DNA from: Calothrix sp. NIES-2098
Lineage (GTDB): Bacteria; Cyanobacteriota; Cyanobacteriia; Cyanobacteriales; Nostocaceae
Direction: 5' to 3'
Assembly: GCA_002368175.1 (NCBI GenBank)
Contig: AP018172.1
Location: 2,106,001 to 2,170,000, forward strand
Length of the DNA: 64,000 nt
Part shown: positions 41,159 through 50,714 of the stretch, in pieces
How the letters are laid out: each line of letters opens with the position of its first letter
Position numbering within the stretch: the stretch's first letter is position 1
Made by a program: the position numbers and the translations under genes
The notes under the pieces: generated by a model
What the model saw: the letters and a program-made list of their open reading frames with translations, nothing else
Database searches by the model: none
What the model was told of the DNA's origin: nothing

Positions 41159-42661
41159 ATGGCTTCTAGTTCCTTATTTGATGTAATTGTCATTGGCTCT
41201 GGGATTGGTGGATTGGTGACAGCAACCCAACTAGCAGCAAAAGGAGCTAAAGTACTGGTACTAGAAAGTTATTTAATACCAGGTGGGAGTGCGGGTTACT
41301 TTGAACGTCAGGGCTATCGCTTTGATGTGGGGGCTTCAATGATTTTTGGCATGGGGCAAAATGGAACGACAAATTTACTTACCCGCGCCCTGGATGCGGT
41401 GAATGTCAGCCTCGAAACAATTGCCGATCCGGTACAGATTCACTACCATCTTCCTGATAATTTAGACTTAAAAGTGGATCGGGTTTATGACAAATTTTTG
41501 CAAAATCTTACTGCTTATTTTCCCCACGAACGAAAAGGGATTCGTCGTTTTTATGACGAATGCTGGCGAGTTTTTAATTGTCTGAACAGCATGGATTTGC
41601 TGTCGCTCGAAGAACCTAGGTATTTACTGCGGGTATTTTTTCAGCGTCCTTTAGCTTGTCTTGGGTTAGTCAAATATTTACCGCAAAATGTTGGGGATGT
41701 GGCGCGACGCTATATCAAAGATCCCCAATTGTTGAAGTTTATTGATATAGAGTGCTATTGCTGGTCGGTAGTGACCGCTAACATGACACCAATGATTAAT
41801 GCTGGCATGGTTTTTTCTGACAGACACTATGGTGGAGTTAATTACCCTAAAGGCGGGGTAGGAAAAATTGCTCAAACATTGGCAGCAGGTTTAGAAAAGG
41901 CTGGCGGTAAAATTCAGTATCAAGCCAGAGTGACGAAAATCATCACCGAACGCGGAAAAGCTGTAGGCGTGAAACTCGCTAATGGTCAAGTCTATCGGGG
42001 TAAACGCATAGTTTCTAACGCTACACGCTGGGATACTTTTGAAAAATTATTACCTGTAGAGTCTATGCCACGTAATGAGAAAAAGTGGCAACAAACTTAT
42101 AAAAAATCACCCAGCTTTTTGAGTTTGCACATGGGGGTGAAAAAATCAGTTTTGCCTCAGGGTACAGAGTGCCATCATATATTGCTGGAAGACTGGCAGC
42201 AAATGACTGCACCACAAGGCACAATTTTTGTGTCAATTCCCACTTTGCTTGACCCTGATTTAGCTCCAGCAGGATATCACATCATTCATGCTTTTACACC
42301 CGATTGGATAGATAATTGGCAGGGAATGAACGAAAGTGAGTATGAAGCTCACAAAGAAGCAGCCGCATGGCGAATTATTGACAGATTAGAGCAGATTTTC
42401 CCAGGTTTGGATGCAGGATTGGATTATTTGGAGGTAGGAACACCCCGCACCCATCGTCGCTTTTTGGGAAGAGAAGATGGGACTTACGGGCCAATTCCCC
42501 GACGTAAATTGCGGGGGTTGTTGGGAATGCCATTTAATCGCACGGCAATACCCGGATTGTACTGTGTAGGGGATAGTACCTTTCCCGGTCAGGGATTAAA
42601 TGCGGTGGCATTTTCTGGCTTCGCCTGTGCCCATAGAATTGCCGTAGATTTGGGCTTGTGA
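41159..42661 (+). CDS. crtH: Carotene isomerase (prolycopene isomerase)
   Basis: 500 aa. Converts poly-cis-lycopene to all-trans-lycopene in the plant-type carotenoid route. FAD-binding start DVIVIGSGIGGLVTATQLAAKG, then PGGSAGYFERQGYRFDVGASMIFG, and the C-terminal FAD contact GLYCVGDSTFPGQGLNAVAFSG. The whole-length pattern, including the TPRTHRRFLGREDGTYGPIP segment, fits CrtISO/CrtH rather than phytoene desaturase CrtP/CrtQ. Confidence 0.92.
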   Translation: MASSSLFDVIVIGSGIGGLVTATQLAAKGAKVLVLESYLIPGGSAGYFERQGYRFDVGASMIFGMGQNGTTNLLTRALDAVNVSLETIADPVQIHYHLPDNLDLKVDRVYDKFLQNLTAYFPHERKGIRRFYDECWRVFNCLNSMDLLSLEEPRYLLRVFFQRPLACLGLVKYLPQNVGDVARRYIKDPQLLKFIDIECYCWSVVTANMTPMINAGMVFSDRHYGGVNYPKGGVGKIAQTLAAGLEKAGGKIQYQARVTKIITERGKAVGVKLANGQVYRGKRIVSNATRWDTFEKLLPVESMPRNEKKWQQTYKKSPSFLSLHMGVKKSVLPQGTECHHILLEDWQQMTAPQGTIFVSIPTLLDPDLAPAGYHIIHAFTPDWIDNWQGMNESEYEAHKEAAAWRIIDRLEQIFPGLDAGLDYLEVGTPRTHRRFLGREDGTYGPIPRRKLRGLLGMPFNRTAIPGLYCVGDSTFPGQGLNAVAFSGFACAHRIAVDLGL

Positions 42662-42820
42662 TTTTTTGGGTATTGAGTTAGAACTTTCCGGAATTCGCGA
42701 TCGCCACTTGTAAATTCATTGCGGCAGTATATAATTTCTGGCAACACGTCAATTTTATATTTTTGTAACCAATACTTACTTTTAATTACTTCATCTTCAA
42801 CTTACGGAAAGTTTTAACTA

Positions 42821-44167
42821 ATGCAACTCACACACAAAAAGCATATTCTCAAAGCAAGCTGGGTATTAGCCAGCTTTTTAAGTACGTTACTGATTGGTTC
42901 GACAGTGAAAGCTGCGACAGTCGCCAATTGGCATTTTGATAGCAACCGCAATCATCTAGATTTCACCACAGATGAGAATGTCCAACCGAGAGTTCAATTG
43001 CTGGCTAACCCCACTCGTCTAGTTATTGATTTACCAGGAGTTACTCTGAAATATCCCCCAATTAGTCAAAGGATAGGGCTTGTAACTCAACAAATTCAAA
43101 TCGGACAGTTGGACGCTCATACTACTCGCATCCAAATTTCTTTAGCACCTGGGTACACCTTAGATCCATCGCAAGTTAAGCTACAAGAGGAATCTTCAAA
43201 TCATTGGTCTGTGCAGTTACCCCAAATCACCAGAATGGCAGTAACTCCACCAAGTATTTCACCAGTGGTTAATCCAGAGCAACCCAGCACGCCGCCAATA
43301 GTTAGTAATAAGAATTTGTTTGCTGGTGTTGTACCTTTGAATTCATCAATGAAGGCTTTAGAACCGCAGATTAAAGCCTTGATGAATCGGTACAGTTTTC
43401 TACAAACAGGGATGTTTTTCCTAGATTTGGATACTGGGAATTATTTGGATATTGGAGGCGATCGCGTTTTCCCAGCAGCTAGTACAATTAAACTGCCAAT
43501 TCTGATTGCCTTTTTTCAGGATTTAGATGCAGGTAAAGTCAGGTTAGATGAAACGCTGACGATGCGCGGAGACTTAGTAACCAACGGTTCTGGCGTGATG
43601 CAGTATGAGCGTGTTGGTAAAAAGTACTCGGCTTTGGAAACTATCACCAAAATGGTGACTATTAGCGACAATACCGCCACCAACATGATTATCGATCGCT
43701 TGGGTGGGGCGGCGAAACTAAATCAGCGTTTCCGCAGTTGGGGATTGAAAGATACTGTAATTAGGCGTCTTTTAGCTGACTTGAGAGGGACTAATACCAC
43801 CAGTTCGCAAGACATGGCGCGAGTATTGGCTTTGTTAGTGAATAACAAGCTGGTTTCTGAATCAAGCAAAGAGCAAGCATTGGATATTCTGCGTCACACC
43901 ACCATTCACACCCTGCTACCCGCAGGTTTAGGAAAAGGTGCAGTTATCGCCAATAAAACTGGAGATATCGGTTTTCTGATTGGCGATGCAGGATTTATTA
44001 CTATGCCAAATGGTAAGCGTTATTTAGCAGCTATTTTTGTGAAACGTCCTTATAAAGATTCTCGCGGTAGAGACTTTATTCGTCAGGTTTCTCAGCTGGT
44101 TTACAATTACCTAAATCAGCCTAACCCTGTGGCTGCGGTTGGTTCTCCTAACAGCAGGAATTTCTAG
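42821..44167 (+). CDS. AMIN-domain protein with class A beta-lactamase-like domain
   Basis: 448 aa. A signal peptide (helix ~15-30, cut near VKA) leads into an AMIN domain (HFDSNRNHLDFTTDEN... LVIDLPGV), which targets proteins to peptidoglycan. The C-terminal half has the serine-enzyme motifs STIK (Ser221/Lys224), SDN (282-284) and KTG (379-381). The Glu166-type omega-loop of true class A enzymes is not clear to me, so a D,D-peptidase-like or lactamase role is open. Followed by an AmpG-like permease, pointing to cell-wall turnover. Confidence 0.85.
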   Translation: MQLTHKKHILKASWVLASFLSTLLIGSTVKAATVANWHFDSNRNHLDFTTDENVQPRVQLLANPTRLVIDLPGVTLKYPPISQRIGLVTQQIQIGQLDAHTTRIQISLAPGYTLDPSQVKLQEESSNHWSVQLPQITRMAVTPPSISPVVNPEQPSTPPIVSNKNLFAGVVPLNSSMKALEPQIKALMNRYSFLQTGMFFLDLDTGNYLDIGGDRVFPAASTIKLPILIAFFQDLDAGKVRLDETLTMRGDLVTNGSGVMQYERVGKKYSALETITKMVTISDNTATNMIIDRLGGAAKLNQRFRSWGLKDTVIRRLLADLRGTNTTSSQDMARVLALLVNNKLVSESSKEQALDILRHTTIHTLLPAGLGKGAVIANKTGDIGFLIGDAGFITMPNGKRYLAAIFVKRPYKDSRGRDFIRQVSQLVYNYLNQPNPVAAVGSPNSRNF

Positions 44168-44389
44168 ATTCGGTAATAAACTTGTATAATTGCCACTCCC
44201 CATGCGTAGCACGCAGGGGATTATTGCTTCATAAGGAAGCCAGAGTTTTACAACTTCCGAGTTACAACCTGTGCTTCCACAAACTATCCTCCTTCCCCTC
44301 TCACTATTTTGTACATTTGCGTGAAATCATCCGGCAGCTATGGCAAGATAACTGGAAATCACAAGAGATAGGAAGGAAAATCTCAAATT

Positions 44390-45685
44390 ATGAAAGTAAA
44401 TCAGTCGCTGCTAAGAGTGTTTAGCAGCCGTAAGATGGGAGCTTTGTTATTTTTGGGCTTTTCATCTGGTTTACCGTTATATCTGACCAGCCAGACATTA
44501 CAAGCTTGGTTGACTAAAGAAGGAATTGGCTTGGCAGCGATCGCAGCTTTTAGTCTAGTAAAATTGCCTTATTCTCTCAAATTTCTCTGGTCGCCGCTAC
44601 TGGACAGATTTGTACCCCCGTTTTTAGGACGGCGTCGAGGTTGGTTAGTAATTACCCAAGTAGCATTACTATTGGGTATCGTGGCGATGGCTTTACAAAA
44701 CCCATCGCAAAATCTGCAACCTTTAGTAATTGCTGCGGTAGCTGTTGCCTTTTTTAGCGCCAGTCAAGACATTTTAGTTGATGCCTACCGTACTGATATA
44801 GTTGAAGCACAAGAAAGAGGCGCTGGGGCTGCGATTTATCTGTTGGGGTATCGGATTGCCATTCTAGTTACAGGTTATGTCACCTTATTTTTAGCCGATA
44901 GAATGCCTTGGCAAGTCGTCTACTTATTGATGTCCCTATTAATGCTTGTAGGCGTGGTAAGTTCTATATTTGCACCCGAACCAGTTTTAGAGAATCGCCC
45001 TCCTCAAACTTTATCCGCTGCTGTTAAATTACCCTTTGTGGAATTTGTCCAACGTAATGGTTTACTTCAAGCACTTTTAATTCTCATTTTCATTGTTATC
45101 TACAAGTTGGGAGATTCCCTCCTGAAGAATGTATCTACCCCATTTTTGTTAGATAAAGGCTTACATTTCACTCAGTCCGACATAGCATTTCCTGGAGCTT
45201 TAGGAATTTTTGCCACCATTGTTGCTACCTTAGCAGCAGGTGCAATTATGACCAAAATAGGTGTTAATCGCTCTTTGTGGATCTTCGCTATACTTCAAGC
45301 TGTCGGCAATCTAGCCTTTTTCGCATTAGCGCTTGTAGGTAAAAATTACTATCTCATGATAGCTGCTGTAAATATAGAACAATTCTGTGCTGGCTTAGAA
45401 ACAGCTGCTTTCGTGGCTTTCTTGATGAGTCTTTGTAATCCCAGCTTTTCTGCAACTCAGTACGCTTTACTTTCCAGCTTGCAGGGTTTTAGTAGAGATA
45501 TCCTCACGGCTCCCGCAGGTGCATGGGCCCAAGCTACTGGCTGGTCTACATTCTTCTTAATTACAGCTATAGCAGCTTTACCTGGATTAGTGTTGTTACC
45601 ATTTTTTGCTCCCTGGAACCCCAAGCCAGTAGCAATTCCTAGACCAGGATTAGAAGAAGATGAGGATGTATGGGAAACCAAGTAG
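44390..45685 (+). CDS. AmpG-like MFS permease
   Basis: 431 aa, about 12 membrane helices. FLGFSSGLPLYLTSQTLQAWLTKEGI in the first helix and LKFLWSPLLDRFVPPFLGRRRGW in loop 2-3 are AmpG signatures (muropeptide transporter). AmpG carries anhydro-muropeptides into the cytoplasm for recycling. Other substrates are known in the wider family. Overlaps the next gene by 16 bases. The neighbouring AMIN/beta-lactamase-like gene gives a cell-wall context. Confidence 0.85.
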   Translation: MKVNQSLLRVFSSRKMGALLFLGFSSGLPLYLTSQTLQAWLTKEGIGLAAIAAFSLVKLPYSLKFLWSPLLDRFVPPFLGRRRGWLVITQVALLLGIVAMALQNPSQNLQPLVIAAVAVAFFSASQDILVDAYRTDIVEAQERGAGAAIYLLGYRIAILVTGYVTLFLADRMPWQVVYLLMSLLMLVGVVSSIFAPEPVLENRPPQTLSAAVKLPFVEFVQRNGLLQALLILIFIVIYKLGDSLLKNVSTPFLLDKGLHFTQSDIAFPGALGIFATIVATLAAGAIMTKIGVNRSLWIFAILQAVGNLAFFALALVGKNYYLMIAAVNIEQFCAGLETAAFVAFLMSLCNPSFSATQYALLSSLQGFSRDILTAPAGAWAQATGWSTFFLITAIAALPGLVLLPFFAPWNPKPVAIPRPGLEEDEDVWETK

Positions 45686-46068
45686 TTATTATTGTTGGCA
45701 CGTTTATCCTTCTGCTTACCGGACTGCTACTAGGCTACGTTCTCTCGCAGTTAGTATTAGGATTTTTGGGTTTTAACCTCCTAACTTTTTTGGGAACGCT
45801 CAGTCTGATTTTAATTTTTGGCACGCTGTATTACGTTTTATTTTGGCAATTGCGTCGAGAGCAGTCACAACCCTTCAATGGCGGAATGTCAAATCAGACA
45901 GACGACCTGCTGTATGAAAACGATCTCAAAAACACGCTAATTGCTAGATTAGATGGTGACATAGACACTGCTGAACGGTTAATTGAGCAAGCTCGGCAGG
46001 AATATCCTGGTAGACCTGAAGCTTGGTATGTTGAGAAAGTACTTAATGATTTAGAAGGCGATCGCTGA
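45670..46068 (+). CDS. Small membrane protein with two helices
   Basis: 132 aa. Two hydrophobic helices (residues ~5-28 and 38-60) then a cytosolic tail with LIARLDGDIDTAERLIEQARQEYPGRPEAWYVEKVLNDLEGD, a single TPR-like helical pair. Starts inside the end of the AmpG-like gene, so the two are coupled. Unknown. Confidence 0.75.
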   Translation: MGNQVVIIVGTFILLLTGLLLGYVLSQLVLGFLGFNLLTFLGTLSLILIFGTLYYVLFWQLRREQSQPFNGGMSNQTDDLLYENDLKNTLIARLDGDIDTAERLIEQARQEYPGRPEAWYVEKVLNDLEGDR

Positions 46069-46167
46069 TAACTTGATGTTTGCGATCCGCAGAACATCGC
46101 TAAAATAAATCCAGCAAACTTTACAAATCTACAACTAGTTTCTGAGCTAGCTCTTTCTCATTCAAAT

Positions 46168-46332
46168 ATGGCTATTTTTCGTCAATACATTGCCCCTTTG
46201 CTCGTAGTGCTAGTATTTATCCTCGCCCTAGTAGCAGTCAGCGCCCGCATCTTTTTACCTTCCGATATGGCTGCACCAGCACCAATTGAAGAAGTAGGGC
46301 TAATTGTTCCATCCCATAACTCAGTTAGCTAA
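46168..46332 (+). CDS. 54-residue single-pass membrane protein
   Basis: Below usual ORF length cut-offs. MAIFRQYIAPLLVVLVFILALVAVSARIFLP gives one membrane helix near the N terminus; the tail PSDMAAPAPIEEVGLIVPSHNSVS is periplasmic or lumenal by the positive-inside rule. Followed after 9 bp by a GNAT gene. Function unknown, conserved-looking composition. Confidence 0.6.
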   Translation: MAIFRQYIAPLLVVLVFILALVAVSARIFLPSDMAAPAPIEEVGLIVPSHNSVS

Positions 46333-46341
46333 CTTAGAGCA

Positions 46342-46836
46342 GTGTCAAAATTGCCTGAGCAACTGCTACCAGGGTACAGTATTCGCCTTGGCTCCTCCTT
46401 GGATCGGGCGCTACTAGTCAAGTTCATGCAACGGAGTTACCAGGATATTTTTCCCCAAGGGGACTTCTCCCATCTCGCCCAAACAGTCGAGCAATACTTC
46501 TCTAGTCAAACGCCTTTGTGGTGGGTAGATGAGGATAGGGGAGCATTTTCTACCTTGTCCCCCGTTGCTTGTCTCTGGGTAGGAAATGCCATAGATCAAG
46601 TTAGTGGAAATCGCCATCCTCATATCTTCTTGCTCTACGTTGTGCCAGAACATCGACGGCGGGGTATTGGTACAGCGTTGATGAAATATCTAGAAAATTG
46701 GGCAATTAAAAGAGGCGATCGCCAAATTGGGTTACAAGTATTTCAATCAAACCAACCAGCATTGAATCTTTACAATCAACTTGGTTATCAAACCCAATCC
46801 CTGTGGATGGTAAAATCACTCAATATAGAAAAATAA
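46342..46836 (+). CDS. GNAT acetyltransferase (RimI-like)
   Basis: 164 aa from GTG. HIFLLYVVPEHRRRGIGTALMKYLENWA is the acetyl-CoA site (R-x-x-G-x-G), followed by IGLQVFQSNQPALNLYNQLGY. RimI-type enzymes acetylate protein N termini, but the acceptor here is not known. Confidence 0.88.
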   Translation: MSKLPEQLLPGYSIRLGSSLDRALLVKFMQRSYQDIFPQGDFSHLAQTVEQYFSSQTPLWWVDEDRGAFSTLSPVACLWVGNAIDQVSGNRHPHIFLLYVVPEHRRRGIGTALMKYLENWAIKRGDRQIGLQVFQSNQPALNLYNQLGYQTQSLWMVKSLNIEK

Positions 46837-46907
46837 ATTAGTGCAGCATGGCAGTACACTTAGGCAGTTAAAATGTGACTAAAAAGTAGCTTTTAAAAAC
46901 ATTACAG

Positions 46908-46928
46908 CCTTCTGCCTTCTGCCTTCTG
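46908..46928. repeat. Three heptanucleotide repeats CCTTCTG
   Basis: CCTTCTG three times in tandem, 8 bp before the HEAT gene start. STRR type typical of heterocystous cyanobacteria. Confidence 0.85.
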
Positions 46929-46936
46929 GCACTACT

Positions 46937-47695
46937 ATGTATGACGAAGACGACCTAAGCCTACTCGATATCGAAGAGGAGCTAGAAAGCCCCTTGGATC
47001 GCATGGAGCCGCTAACTGCTGAATCAGAAGTGGCAAAACCCGATCCCGAAGTGATGCTAGCTCTGTTAGAAAATCCTCAGCCGCAACAACGAATGTTAGC
47101 GGCACGTGCTTTTTGTGACATTGAAGATGCCCGTGCTACTCCTCATCTGATTCGGCTGTTAACTGATACCTGTCCCTTAGTACGGGTTAGTGCAGCCTAT
47201 GGTATTGGACGCAATCCCAGTGAAGATGCGGTAGAGCCGTTAATTACCCAACTCAACCGTGATTGGAATGGCTATGTGCGTAAAGGTGTGGTTTGGGCTT
47301 TGGGAAATTGCCGCGATCGCCGTTCTTTAGCACCCCTAGCCGATGCCTTAAGAACTGATATTTCCGCCGTGCGTTTGTGGGCTGCTAGCGCCTTGGCGCA
47401 GATGGCAGAAGTCAGTTATGAAGCCGTTGTTGGAGCGATACCACCCTTAATTGAAGCTTTAGTGCAAGACCCCGTAGCCGCAGTGCGGAGTAACTGTGCC
47501 TGGACGATTGGACAGTTGTGCCGCGAACTACCATCTAACGTAGTTTATGCGACAGCGATCGACGCTTTAATTCAAGCCTTTGCTGAAGACCAAGATTTAG
47601 GAGTTAGAGAAGACGCCAAAGCCTCGCTTTTAGGTGTCGGCGATCCTCGTGGTTTGCAGTTGATCGAAACCTTAGAACAAGAAGGATGGTTCTAA
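46937..47695 (+). CDS. HEAT-repeat protein
   Basis: 252 aa. An acidic N terminus (YDEDDLSLLDIEEELE) then about six HEAT/PBS-lyase-like units (PLVRVSAAYGIGRNPSEDAVEPLIT, GYVRKGVVWALGNCRDRRSLAPLADAL, AAVRSNCAWTIGQLC, LGVREDAKASLLGVGD). The units mark a protein-binding solenoid. Close relatives of phycobilin lyases have such repeats, but this protein has no catalytic sign. Confidence 0.85.
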   Translation: MYDEDDLSLLDIEEELESPLDRMEPLTAESEVAKPDPEVMLALLENPQPQQRMLAARAFCDIEDARATPHLIRLLTDTCPLVRVSAAYGIGRNPSEDAVEPLITQLNRDWNGYVRKGVVWALGNCRDRRSLAPLADALRTDISAVRLWAASALAQMAEVSYEAVVGAIPPLIEALVQDPVAAVRSNCAWTIGQLCRELPSNVVYATAIDALIQAFAEDQDLGVREDAKASLLGVGDPRGLQLIETLEQEGWF

Positions 47696-47702
47696 TTTAA
47701 TT

Positions 47703-47736
47703 AAAAATCCCTCAACAAGTAGCTGAGGGATTTTTT
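47703..47736. terminator. Bidirectional terminator
   Basis: AAAAATCCCTCA and TGAGGGATTTTTT around a 9-nt loop, with A-tract on one side and T-tract on the other. It lies between the convergent HEAT gene and the permease gene. Confidence 0.9.
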
Positions 47737-47745
47737 GCATTCTAT

Positions 47746-49686
47746 CTAACCCCCAACATGGATACCTGGACGACGTTCCGGGTCTTTCTCTGCTTTGCGC
47801 AGTACCTCACGAGTCACCACAGCAACATCGCCCTCACCAAACAAGATAAAACGCAACAAGTATTGTATGGGGTTTCCCTCTACCCAGCCAAAATAAGCGT
47901 GTGGAATCTTACCTGTTTGATCGCGAATATACAGAAGTAAAGCAGCGATCGCATTAGGTACGGCTGCACTTTCAGCACGCAAAATGCGGTAATCACCAAC
48001 CTGCACTCCTTGAACTTGAATTACATCTGTAAATTCTGAAGCATCCGCTACCATCACCTCTAAAAATAGAATGGGATCGGTAGGCGGAATATGATTATCC
48101 TCACGTACTTCTTTTTCTTTGAGAAAATACTCTTCCTCATCACCTGCATTTAATCGATTCGCAATTAATCTAATCGCACCCCGGCTCTGTTCAGCAATTA
48201 ATTGACGCGCCTTTTCGTCAATTTCAATCCGTTCTACCCGCAGTTCAGTTGAACGCCATACACGGGAAACCAATGAGGTGATAATGATGGCACTGATGAA
48301 AAATCCGGCAATCCTAATCCCTTCAGGTCGCTCAATTATATTGGTAATAGTTGTGTATAAAAATAGTAGTGTAATGATGCCAAAGCCAAGTTTTCCTCGC
48401 TGACTTCTCTGGCGATGAACAGATAAGGTGACTGCAAATGCAGCTGAAGTCATTAAAACAAGTACACCTGTTGCATAAGCTCCACCTTGAGCTTCGACAT
48501 CGGCTTTAAAAAGAATAGTGACAACAAACGCAATCGTGATAAATACTACTACTAAAGGTCGTGCGGCTCTCGTCCAACTTGGTGCCATGCCATAACGCGG
48601 TAAGTAGCGGGGTACGATATTCAGCAACCCTGCCATTGCCGATGCACCTGCAAACCACAAAATTGTAATCGTACTGATGTCGTAAATAGTACCAAAGCTA
48701 CCGCCTAGATATTGATGTGCTAAATAGGCTAGGGCGCGTCCATTTGCTTTACCTCCGGTTTGAAATTCTGCGGCTGGAATTAGTAAAGTAGTAACTAAGC
48801 TGCTGGTAAGTAAAAAGAAGCTCATAATCCCAGCAGCAGTAGTCAGCAGCTTGTGCGTATTCCGAATGCGTCCCTTGGGATGCTCAGAGATTTCATTATT
48901 GCCTTGTACTAGCGGCATAACAGTCACGCCAGTTTCAAAACCCGATAGTCCCAATGCCAGTTTCGGAAATACCAAGACAGCTATACCAACCATAATTAAA
49001 GGATTAGAATGCTGTGTGAAAAGTGCAGCTTGCCAGTCAGTAATCAAAGATGGGCGATTAAAGAGCTGAAACAGACCAACATTAATGACAATAAAGTTTA
49101 AAAATAGGTAAACTCCAACTAATAATACTGCTATCCCAATAGCTTCTCGAAAACCTCTCAAGAATACTGCTCCCAGCAATGCTATCAGTACTAGGGTAAT
49201 AGCAACCTCTTGATGGTGGAGCAGACTTGGCATCAGCGGATTTTCGATGATGTGGGCAGTAGCATCAGCAGCTGAGAGGGTAATAGTGATGATAAAATCC
49301 GTTGCTACGAAACCGAGTAGGCAAAGTACGAATAGCTTGCCTTGCCACCAAGGAAGCAAATGTTCCAGCATGGCTATCGACCCTTCCCCATGAGGACTTT
49401 TGCCAGCTACACGCCGATAAATTGGCAATGCGCCAAACAATGTCAGCAGAACTAAAATCAAGGTAGCCAGAGGCGAAAGAGCGCCTGCTGCTAGTGCGGC
49501 AATTCCAGGTTGATAGCCCAGTGTGGAGAAATAATCTACACCAGTCAGACACATAACCTGCCACCAAGGATGCTTACGGTGCGCTTCTGCTTTGCGGTAT
49601 GGCCCTTCCTTTGGTTTTTGGTCTTCTTCAAGCAACCAGCCAATTAACTGTTTGCTGAACTTCTTTTTGGGCAAACTAGCCATCAA
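47746..49686 (-). CDS. APC-superfamily permease with long soluble tail
   Basis: 646 aa. GVDYFSTLGYQPGIAALAAGALSPLATLILVLLTLFGALPIYRRVAGKSPHGEGSI in helices 1-2 is an APC-type unwound-helix signature. About 12 membrane segments up to ~residue 455, then ~190 cytosolic residues (RIEIDEKARQLIAEQSRGAIRLIANR... to EKDPERRPG). The substrate is unknown; amino acids or potassium (KUP/KimA-like) are candidates. Monocistronic. Confidence 0.8.
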   Translation of the reverse strand: MMASLPKKKFSKQLIGWLLEEDQKPKEGPYRKAEAHRKHPWWQVMCLTGVDYFSTLGYQPGIAALAAGALSPLATLILVLLTLFGALPIYRRVAGKSPHGEGSIAMLEHLLPWWQGKLFVLCLLGFVATDFIITITLSAADATAHIIENPLMPSLLHHQEVAITLVLIALLGAVFLRGFREAIGIAVLLVGVYLFLNFIVINVGLFQLFNRPSLITDWQAALFTQHSNPLIMVGIAVLVFPKLALGLSGFETGVTVMPLVQGNNEISEHPKGRIRNTHKLLTTAAGIMSFFLLTSSLVTTLLIPAAEFQTGGKANGRALAYLAHQYLGGSFGTIYDISTITILWFAGASAMAGLLNIVPRYLPRYGMAPSWTRAARPLVVVFITIAFVVTILFKADVEAQGGAYATGVLVLMTSAAFAVTLSVHRQRSQRGKLGFGIITLLFLYTTITNIIERPEGIRIAGFFISAIIITSLVSRVWRSTELRVERIEIDEKARQLIAEQSRGAIRLIANRLNAGDEEEYFLKEKEVREDNHIPPTDPILFLEVMVADASEFTDVIQVQGVQVGDYRILRAESAAVPNAIAALLLYIRDQTGKIPHAYFGWVEGNPIQYLLRFILFGEGDVAVVTREVLRKAEKDPERRPGIHVGG

Positions 49687-50007
49687 ATACTGCTCCTATT
49701 ATGTAATATATAGATTACTCTGTAAGACATAACTACCATTTCATTAACTCTTTCTAAGTAGTGGCTTGTTGATTAGGGATAACGCACCTACTTTGAGAGA
49801 GATTATCGAAATTATTAATCGAGCAATATTTTAACTTTCGTAGAGATTGATGAAGATCCCCCTGATTTACCCTGCCCTGTTATGCTTTTAAACTAAGAAG
49901 CTTTTTGCGATCGCTATTTACTCACTTAGGTCAAAAATGTATGTGTCTCGATGATGTCGCGATTGAAAGCTCCAACCCCGCCGATATTGATGGAGACAAG
50001 TAAAACA
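49687..50007. other. Intergenic stretch
   Basis: Divergent promoter region between the permease and zinc-ribbon genes. I see a HIP1 half-site but no repeat or structure of note. Confidence 0.4.
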
Positions 50008-50283
50008 ATGGAATCAAGAGAAATTAAGAAACCGTACAAACCCAAGAAATTCGACGCCGAGACAAGTAATTTTCAACACATTAAGATACTAGACTGTAAC
50101 AAACCAGTTAGTCGGATTATTTTTGAATGTTGGCATTGTAAACAAGGTCTATTGAGTGAGGTGGAGTCACAAGCCCCGACATTTCTCGAAGTAACATGTC
50201 CTAGTTGCGGCAGAACGGCTCTGAGGTTAACAGCCAGCAAGGTGCTTTCCACAACGCCGATTTCTTCGCCTTGGGGTCAGTGA
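50008..50283 (+). CDS. Small zinc-ribbon protein
   Basis: About 91 aa. FECWHCKQGLL and TCPSCGRTALR give two Cys-x-x-Cys knuckles 28 residues apart, a zinc ribbon. The N-terminal part is basic (REIKKPYKPKKFDAE). ATG at 50008 has GGAG 12 bases upstream; ATGs at 49951, 49954 and 49993 are alternatives. Role unknown. Confidence 0.65.
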   Translation: MESREIKKPYKPKKFDAETSNFQHIKILDCNKPVSRIIFECWHCKQGLLSEVESQAPTFLEVTCPSCGRTALRLTASKVLSTTPISSPWGQ

Positions 50284-50310
50284 GTAACCTCAAACTATTC
50301 TGAAAAATAA

Positions 50311-50341
50311 AAAGCCTGTGGTGTATCGTCACAGACTTTCT
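50311..50341 (+). terminator. Stem-loop after the zinc-ribbon gene
   Basis: AAAG-C-CTGTG pairs with CACAG-A-CTTT around a 9-nt loop, followed by CTGC. Moderate strength. Confidence 0.5.
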
Positions 50342-50407
50342 GCTTCTTTACTATTAGAAAATCCTGTATTCTTTTGAGCTAAAAACACAAGGAGTTTGCT
50401 AAAATTC

Positions 50408-50438
50408 AACCGCCCTCGATTCCTCAAAGGCGGTTTTG
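50408..50438 (+). terminator. Second stem-loop with T-rich tail
   Basis: AACCGCC and GGCGGTT enclose 14 nt, followed by TTGT. It may end the minus-strand gene from 50714 or back up the first stem. Confidence 0.5.
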
Positions 50439-50513
50439 TACTCTATATGAATTATTTAATTTACAATTATGCAGAATGCCAATTCTGAAGAATAAGCATA
50501 CTTAATGTTCGCT

Positions 50514-50714
50514 TTATCTGAGTAGTCTTGTTACCCTAACGTCGTATTCAGTACCTTGTGGATGCTCGCTTCTAGCCTTTCTGAATGCCATACCATCAGC
50601 CTGTTCTTTTGAAGGGGCGTCGATTTCGTACCTTGTTGTTCCGCGTTGAAAGGTATTGTTCGCTAGGTCAGCAAATTCCTTAATATCAACTAATACCTCG
50701 TATGTGTGAACCAT
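50514..50714 (-). CDS. Small unknown protein
   Basis: 66 aa: MVHTYEVLVDIKEFADLANNTFQRGTTRYEIDAPSKEQADGMAFRKARSEHP, small alpha/beta domain by eye, ending in DVRVTRLL. A GGAGGTTCC-type sequence lies ahead of the ATG on the minus strand (ACATTTGGAGGTTCC), a strong Shine-Dalgarno. Not recognised. Confidence 0.7.
   Translation of the reverse strand: MVHTYEVLVDIKEFADLANNTFQRGTTRYEIDAPSKEQADGMAFRKARSEHPQGTEYDVRVTRLLR

Noticed and set aside
44182..44424. 80-aa + strand ORF before the AmpG-like gene
   Set aside because: Overlaps the start of a convincing gene and shows no domain.
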